This document shows positions 60,348 through 64,000 of a stretch of DNA of 64,000 nucleotides, in pieces. The stretch spans positions 1 to 64,000 of the forward strand of contig DUZW01000010.1 in assembly GCA_013349295.1 (NCBI GenBank), written 5' to 3'. The DNA comes from Deltaproteobacteria bacterium (lineage in GTDB: Bacteria > Desulfobacterota > Desulfobulbia > Desulfobulbales > Desulfurivibrionaceae). How positions within the stretch are numbered: position 1 is the stretch's first letter; each line of letters begins with the position of its first letter. A program made the position numbers and the translations under genes. Below the pieces are notes generated by a model. It saw nothing but the letters and a program-made list of their open reading frames with translations. It searched no databases and was not told the DNA's origin.

Positions 60348-62678
60348 GTGACACATAAAAAGAGGATTTCCCACAGCAAACACGGTCGGCCTGGGAAACG
60401 ACAACGCGAGGGCGGCGGCAGGGTGGTGCGCCAACACCAGGAAGCGCGGTTTGAAAGCGAGATTCTGGGCAAGCTCTACACTGCGGAGATGCCACTTTCA
60501 GCACAGGATCTTTTTAAGACTCTTGGGCTGACCAAGAGCCACCGACAGGAGGTGCTGGGGGTGCTTGATGATCTCTGTCGGCGCAAGGTTCTTTCCTGCC
60601 GCAAGGATACCTTTGCCTTGCGCAAGAGCGTAGAGCTGTTTGCCGGCCCGATCAGCGTGACCACCAAAGGCTATGGCTTTGTCGCCCCCACCGAGGCCCC
60701 GGCCGAACTGGAGATCGACCAGGACGTCTTTATCCCCCCCGGCATGCTGGGCGGCGCGGCCCACAGCGACAAGGTGCTGGTCCAATTGATGAGCCGCCGC
60801 CAAGGCCGTTACGAGGGGCGGGTGGTCGCGGTCCTGACGCGGGCCACCAACCGACTGGTCGGGGTCTACATGGCCGGAGGCAATACCGGGCTGGTAACCC
60901 CGGAGGACACTCGCTTTCCCTACAATCTGATTATCCGCAAGGAGGACAGCCGTGGGGCCAAAAACGGCGACGCGGTTTTGGCCGAGGTCACCTCCTTTGC
61001 CGCCGGACAGCGCAATCTTGACGGCATCATCCTCGAGGTACTGGGCAATCCCAAGGATATCCAGGTGCAGACCGAAATGGTCATCCGCAAATTCGACCTG
61101 CCCCATGTCTTTACTCAGGAAGTGACCGGACAGGTGGAATCCCTGGACCCGGAGGTAAAAATGTCCGCCTCCCGCACAGACCTGCGGAATGTGGTCCATG
61201 TGACCATCGACGGGGAAACAGCCCGCGATTTTGATGACGCCGTAGCCATCGAACCCCTGAAGAACGGCTATCGGCTCTATGTCTCCATCGCCGATGTCAG
61301 CCATTATGTACGACCGCAAACCCCGGTGGATATGGAGGCCTACCAGCGCGGCACCAGCGTCTATTTCCCCACCCGGGTCATCCCCATGCTGCCGGAGCGG
61401 CTCTCCAACAACCTCTGCAGCCTGGTGCCCGACGAGGACCGCTACACCTTCACCGCCATGCTTGATTTTGACGAGCACGGCAAGCGGCTGGGCAAGCGCT
61501 TCATGAAGAGCATCATTCGCAGCAAGTATCGCCTCACCTACACCATAGTCAAACAGATCCTGGTGGACAAGGATGAAACGGTGCGCAGCCGGTACGCCGA
61601 CATGGTGGAGGATCTCGAACGCATGGGCCGGCTGGCCCTGAGCCTGGAAAAACGCCGAACCAAGCGGGGGAGCATCGGCTTTGAGCTCCCGGAGCCCTTG
61701 GTGGTGCTGGGCGAGGACAACACCGTGCAGACCATCAAACGAAGCGAGCGCAATCAGGCCCACAAACTTATTGAGGAATTTATGCTCGCCGCCAACGAGG
61801 CGGTGGCCGAGGCTCTGGACCAGGGCAAGATCGACTCCCTCTACCGGATCCACGAACCGCCCGACCAGCTCAAGGTGGCGGAGTTCACCGAGTTTGCCCA
61901 GAGCATGGGGCTTAATGTCGACGACGGCGGCGGCTCTCCCCAGTGGTTCGGCAAAGTGCTGGCCATGGCGGCGGGCACCCCCCAGGAATACATCATCAGC
62001 AATCTTCTGCTGCGCACCATGCAGCAGGCCCGCTACTCCCCTCACAATCTCGGCCATTTCGGCCTGGCCGCCACCCACTACACCCATTTCACCTCCCCCA
62101 TCCGGAGGTACCCTGACCTCATGGTCCACCGGGCCTTGGCTGCAAGCTTACAAAAGAAGGGGGCTCCAAAAACCGGCCCCGAGGCGGTCTCCACCGAAGA
62201 GTCGGGAGGATTTCTTTCCAAACGGGAGCGGGTAGCGGTGGAGGCCGACCGGGAGATGGTGGAACGGCTTCAGGTCCATTTCATGGCCGATAAGATCGAC
62301 GAAACCTTTGAGGCCATTATCTCCGGAGTCACCGCCTTCGGTTTGTTCGTCGAACTGACCGAGATCTTTGTCAACGGCGCCGTACCCATCACCGAGATGC
62401 GTGATGATTATTACCAACTGGAAGAGGGGCGCCACCGGCTCATCGGCCAGAGAACCAAGACCGTCTTCCAAATCGGCGACCTGGTACGGGTGCGGTTGAC
62501 CAGCGTGGAGATCCCCAGGCGGCGGATCAATTTCACTGTGGAAGAAAAGCTAGCCCGCGCCACGGATCTTGTCCAATCTGCCCCTCGCAAACGCAAAGCA
62601 ACTGCGGCTCAAGGCGAGGCCAAACCCCGCAAAAAAACCGGTGCCCAGCCAAGAAAACGTCCCGTGAAAGACAAATGA
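60348..62678 (+). CDS. rnr: Ribonuclease R
   Basis: 776 residues with a GTG start (GGGGAGA upstream). RNase R is a 3'-5' exoribonuclease of the RNB family. N-terminal helix-turn-helix region, two cold-shock domains, RNB catalytic domain with TIDGETARDFDDAVAIEP (metal-site Asp cluster) and YVSIADVSHYVRPQTP, and an S1 domain near the end (SGVTAFGLFVELTEIFVNG). It closes with a basic Lys/Arg-rich tail. Stop and next start overlap (ATGA), so trmJ is coupled. Confidence 0.96.
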   Translation: MTHKKRISHSKHGRPGKRQREGGGRVVRQHQEARFESEILGKLYTAEMPLSAQDLFKTLGLTKSHRQEVLGVLDDLCRRKVLSCRKDTFALRKSVELFAGPISVTTKGYGFVAPTEAPAELEIDQDVFIPPGMLGGAAHSDKVLVQLMSRRQGRYEGRVVAVLTRATNRLVGVYMAGGNTGLVTPEDTRFPYNLIIRKEDSRGAKNGDAVLAEVTSFAAGQRNLDGIILEVLGNPKDIQVQTEMVIRKFDLPHVFTQEVTGQVESLDPEVKMSASRTDLRNVVHVTIDGETARDFDDAVAIEPLKNGYRLYVSIADVSHYVRPQTPVDMEAYQRGTSVYFPTRVIPMLPERLSNNLCSLVPDEDRYTFTAMLDFDEHGKRLGKRFMKSIIRSKYRLTYTIVKQILVDKDETVRSRYADMVEDLERMGRLALSLEKRRTKRGSIGFELPEPLVVLGEDNTVQTIKRSERNQAHKLIEEFMLAANEAVAEALDQGKIDSLYRIHEPPDQLKVAEFTEFAQSMGLNVDDGGGSPQWFGKVLAMAAGTPQEYIISNLLLRTMQQARYSPHNLGHFGLAATHYTHFTSPIRRYPDLMVHRALAASLQKKGAPKTGPEAVSTEESGGFLSKRERVAVEADREMVERLQVHFMADKIDETFEAIISGVTAFGLFVELTEIFVNGAVPITEMRDDYYQLEEGRHRLIGQRTKTVFQIGDLVRVRLTSVEIPRRRINFTVEEKLARATDLVQSAPRKRKATAAQGEAKPRKKTGAQPRKRPVKDK

Positions 62679-63451
62679 GCGAGGCAATTCAAGATACAGT
62701 ACGGGAGCTGATGGCTCACGCGGCCATAGTACTGGTCTCTCCCAAGTTTGCCGAAAACATCGGCTCTGCAGCAAGAACCGCGGCAAACATGGGGATTGGC
62801 CAACTCATCCTCGTCTGCCGGGAAATACCCGACCGCGAAAGGATGCTCAAGCTCGCCACCGCCAAGGCGGCCCACCTCATCGATAATCTGGAACTCCATG
62901 AAAATCTTGGCGACGCCCTGGCCCCCTTCGGCTGGGTGCTGGGCACCTCCGCCCGACAGGGCAAAAAGCGGACCACCGTCAACAGCCCCAGACAACTGAT
63001 GAGCGAGGTCCTGCCCCAGCTCAAAAACAACCGGGTCGCCCTGCTCTTCGGCCCGGAAGACCGGGGGTTGGCCAACGAAGAACTTCGCTACTGCAACCAG
63101 ATCACCACCATCCCAACAGTGGATTTCTCCTCCCTCAATCTGGCCCAGGCCGTGGCTATCCTCAGCCACGAACTCCATTACAGCGTCCTGGAAGCGGCGA
63201 GCCGAAACGATTTGCCCAAGGCGGCTCCCAAACAGGGGAACAAGCAGGAACTGGAATCCATGTTTGTTCATGTGGAAGAGGCGCTCCAGAGCATAGGTTT
63301 TTTAAAAACCGAGGATGATGATTACTGGATGAAGAGCATCCGCCAATTTCTGGGACGGATCGGACTGAAGTCGAAGGAAATCAAGATCATTCGGGGCGTG
63401 TGTCGGCAGATGCTCTGGCACGATGGCCAACGCCGCCAGGAGCGGTCTTAG
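62675..63451 (+). CDS. TrmJ-type RNA 2'-O-methyltransferase (SpoU family)
   Basis: 258 residues. SPOUT fold motifs: IVLVSPKFAENIGSAARTAANMG, VALLFGPEDRGLANEELRYC, and TIPTVDFSSLNLAQAVAIL. TrmJ methylates position 32 of tRNAs. A C-terminal helical extension is also present. The family name TrmJ fits best, although other SpoU rRNA methyltransferases are similar. The start overlaps the rnr stop by four bases. Confidence 0.9.
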   Translation: MSEAIQDTVRELMAHAAIVLVSPKFAENIGSAARTAANMGIGQLILVCREIPDRERMLKLATAKAAHLIDNLELHENLGDALAPFGWVLGTSARQGKKRTTVNSPRQLMSEVLPQLKNNRVALLFGPEDRGLANEELRYCNQITTIPTVDFSSLNLAQAVAILSHELHYSVLEAASRNDLPKAAPKQGNKQELESMFVHVEEALQSIGFLKTEDDDYWMKSIRQFLGRIGLKSKEIKIIRGVCRQMLWHDGQRRQERS

Positions 63452-63515
63452 CAGTGGACTTTCCGCCCGAACAAAAGAAATAACGCTACGGTTTACCTGT
63501 TCACCCACAAGACTT

Positions 63516-63800
63516 TTATTTTACGTCGAGGAAGACACCCGATTCACCCTTCCGTGAGCACTGGGCTTTTACGTAGCTGTCGGACTGCCTTACGATCTCT
63601 TCTATGTCGGAAATACATACTACCTCTTCCGTAACGGTTCCCAGCACAGGGCACATCCCAGCAACGGGCCATGGGTTGTCGTATCTCAATGGAACGGCTT
63701 CGATATTATCGCGATAATGAATACGGTGTTTGCGGGCGGAATGAAGAAGAACACAAAACGCACAAGAATGAGAAACACCACTGAACCACGGGATGCCCAT
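63516..63800 (-). CDS. Unknown ORF, 94 residues, doubtful
   Basis: Clean ORF with Cys-rich N-terminal part (SCAFCVLLHSARK) and EVVCISDIEEIVRQSDSY near the middle. No family recognised and no good ribosome-binding site. It could be a real small protein or a remnant. Its codon use is less GC-rich in third positions than its neighbours. Confidence 0.35.
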   Translation of the reverse strand: MGIPWFSGVSHSCAFCVLLHSARKHRIHYRDNIEAVPLRYDNPWPVAGMCPVLGTVTEEVVCISDIEEIVRQSDSYVKAQCSRKGESGVFLDVK

Positions 63801-64000
63801 CTTGAACCGCGAAATTAAGAAGCTAACCGCTCAGCGGTGTCAGAGATGCACGCCCATCGCCGGGAAAAGTATCGGCAAAAAGGGATATCACATGCGCAGG
63901 TCGGTGGCAAAACGGTTTGCTGATGCAGGAAAACAACTTAAAACATGCGTTTTTTCCAGAGGATAAATCCAGCGACTCCGGTAAGCGACATCGAGAGACA
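63801..64000. other. Terminal 200 bases, no gene seen
   Basis: TAACCGCTCAGCGGTGTCAGAGATG (from 63824) faintly resembles the left end of the inverted-repeat element. No other feature is supportable; a gene may begin beyond the window. Confidence 0.4.

Noticed and set aside
60498-62129. 543-residue minus-strand ORF opposite rnr
   Set aside because: Antisense shadow of RNase R.

Overview
The window is a 64 kb stretch of bacterial chromosome (about 55 % GC, dense genes on both strands). It has no rRNA, no tRNA that I could recognise, and no CRISPR array, phage or transposase gene. The gene content points to an anaerobic Desulfobacterota (delta-proteobacterial) lineage, most likely Desulfobulbales-like. 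The signs are a separate F0 operon (atpZ-atpI-atpB-atpE), a CcsA-hemA-precorrin-2 dehydrogenase haem/sirohaem operon, a UbiD decarboxylase, a NikR-linked ECF-type nickel transporter, and many sensor kinases. The order assignment is inference; no marker gene here settles it.

Layout. 0-5 kb: the conserved rpmH-rnpA-yidD-yidC-jag-mnmE block (minus strand; mnmE runs off the left edge; dnaA is not next to rpmH). 5-8.5 kb: MBL-fold hydrolase, precorrin-2 dehydrogenase, ccsA and hemA (minus). 8.7-16 kb: housekeeping and small unknown genes (yjbQ, PilZ, ubiD, rluB, HU/IHF, rimO, nucleoside phosphorylase). 16.2-19.4 kb: F0 ATP synthase genes and hemL. 19.9-23 kb: a plus-strand run of unknown - PilZ - RHH-like - zinc-ribbon/ParA - unknown. 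23-29.6 kb: a sensor kinase and a sigma-54 activator, divergent from an operon with a very good -24/-12 promoter. That operon encodes three small proteins with a shared N-terminal FAEA motif, a TauE/SafE permease with a periplasmic domain, and a tandem Usp protein. 29.8-31.9 kb: a radical SAM/B12-type protein and a Usp protein. 32-36 kb: nikO-nikQ-nikMN plus an outer-membrane beta-barrel gene, divergent from nikR. 36-53.4 kb: a signalling-rich region with a 1654-residue VCBS-repeat surface protein, one hybrid kinase, one REC-kinase, three paralogous PAS/REC-kinases (one frameshifted), a kinase remnant and an HD-GYP protein. 53.4-64 kb: UPF0280 protein, two arsenosugar-type glycosyltransferase-family genes, cvpA, a PPTase, a Crp/Fnr regulator, a RelA/SpoT homologue with a degenerate synthetase, RNase R and TrmJ.

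The two most notable things are the sigma-54-controlled FAEA/TauE/Usp operon and a dispersed 106-108 bp inverted-repeat element. The element's GTAA(A)C end supplies the stop codon of neighbouring genes at least twice (usp, relA/spoT), and a shortened copy supplies the last 13 codons and stop of nikO. All functional names rest on reading motifs by eye; no database search was possible.
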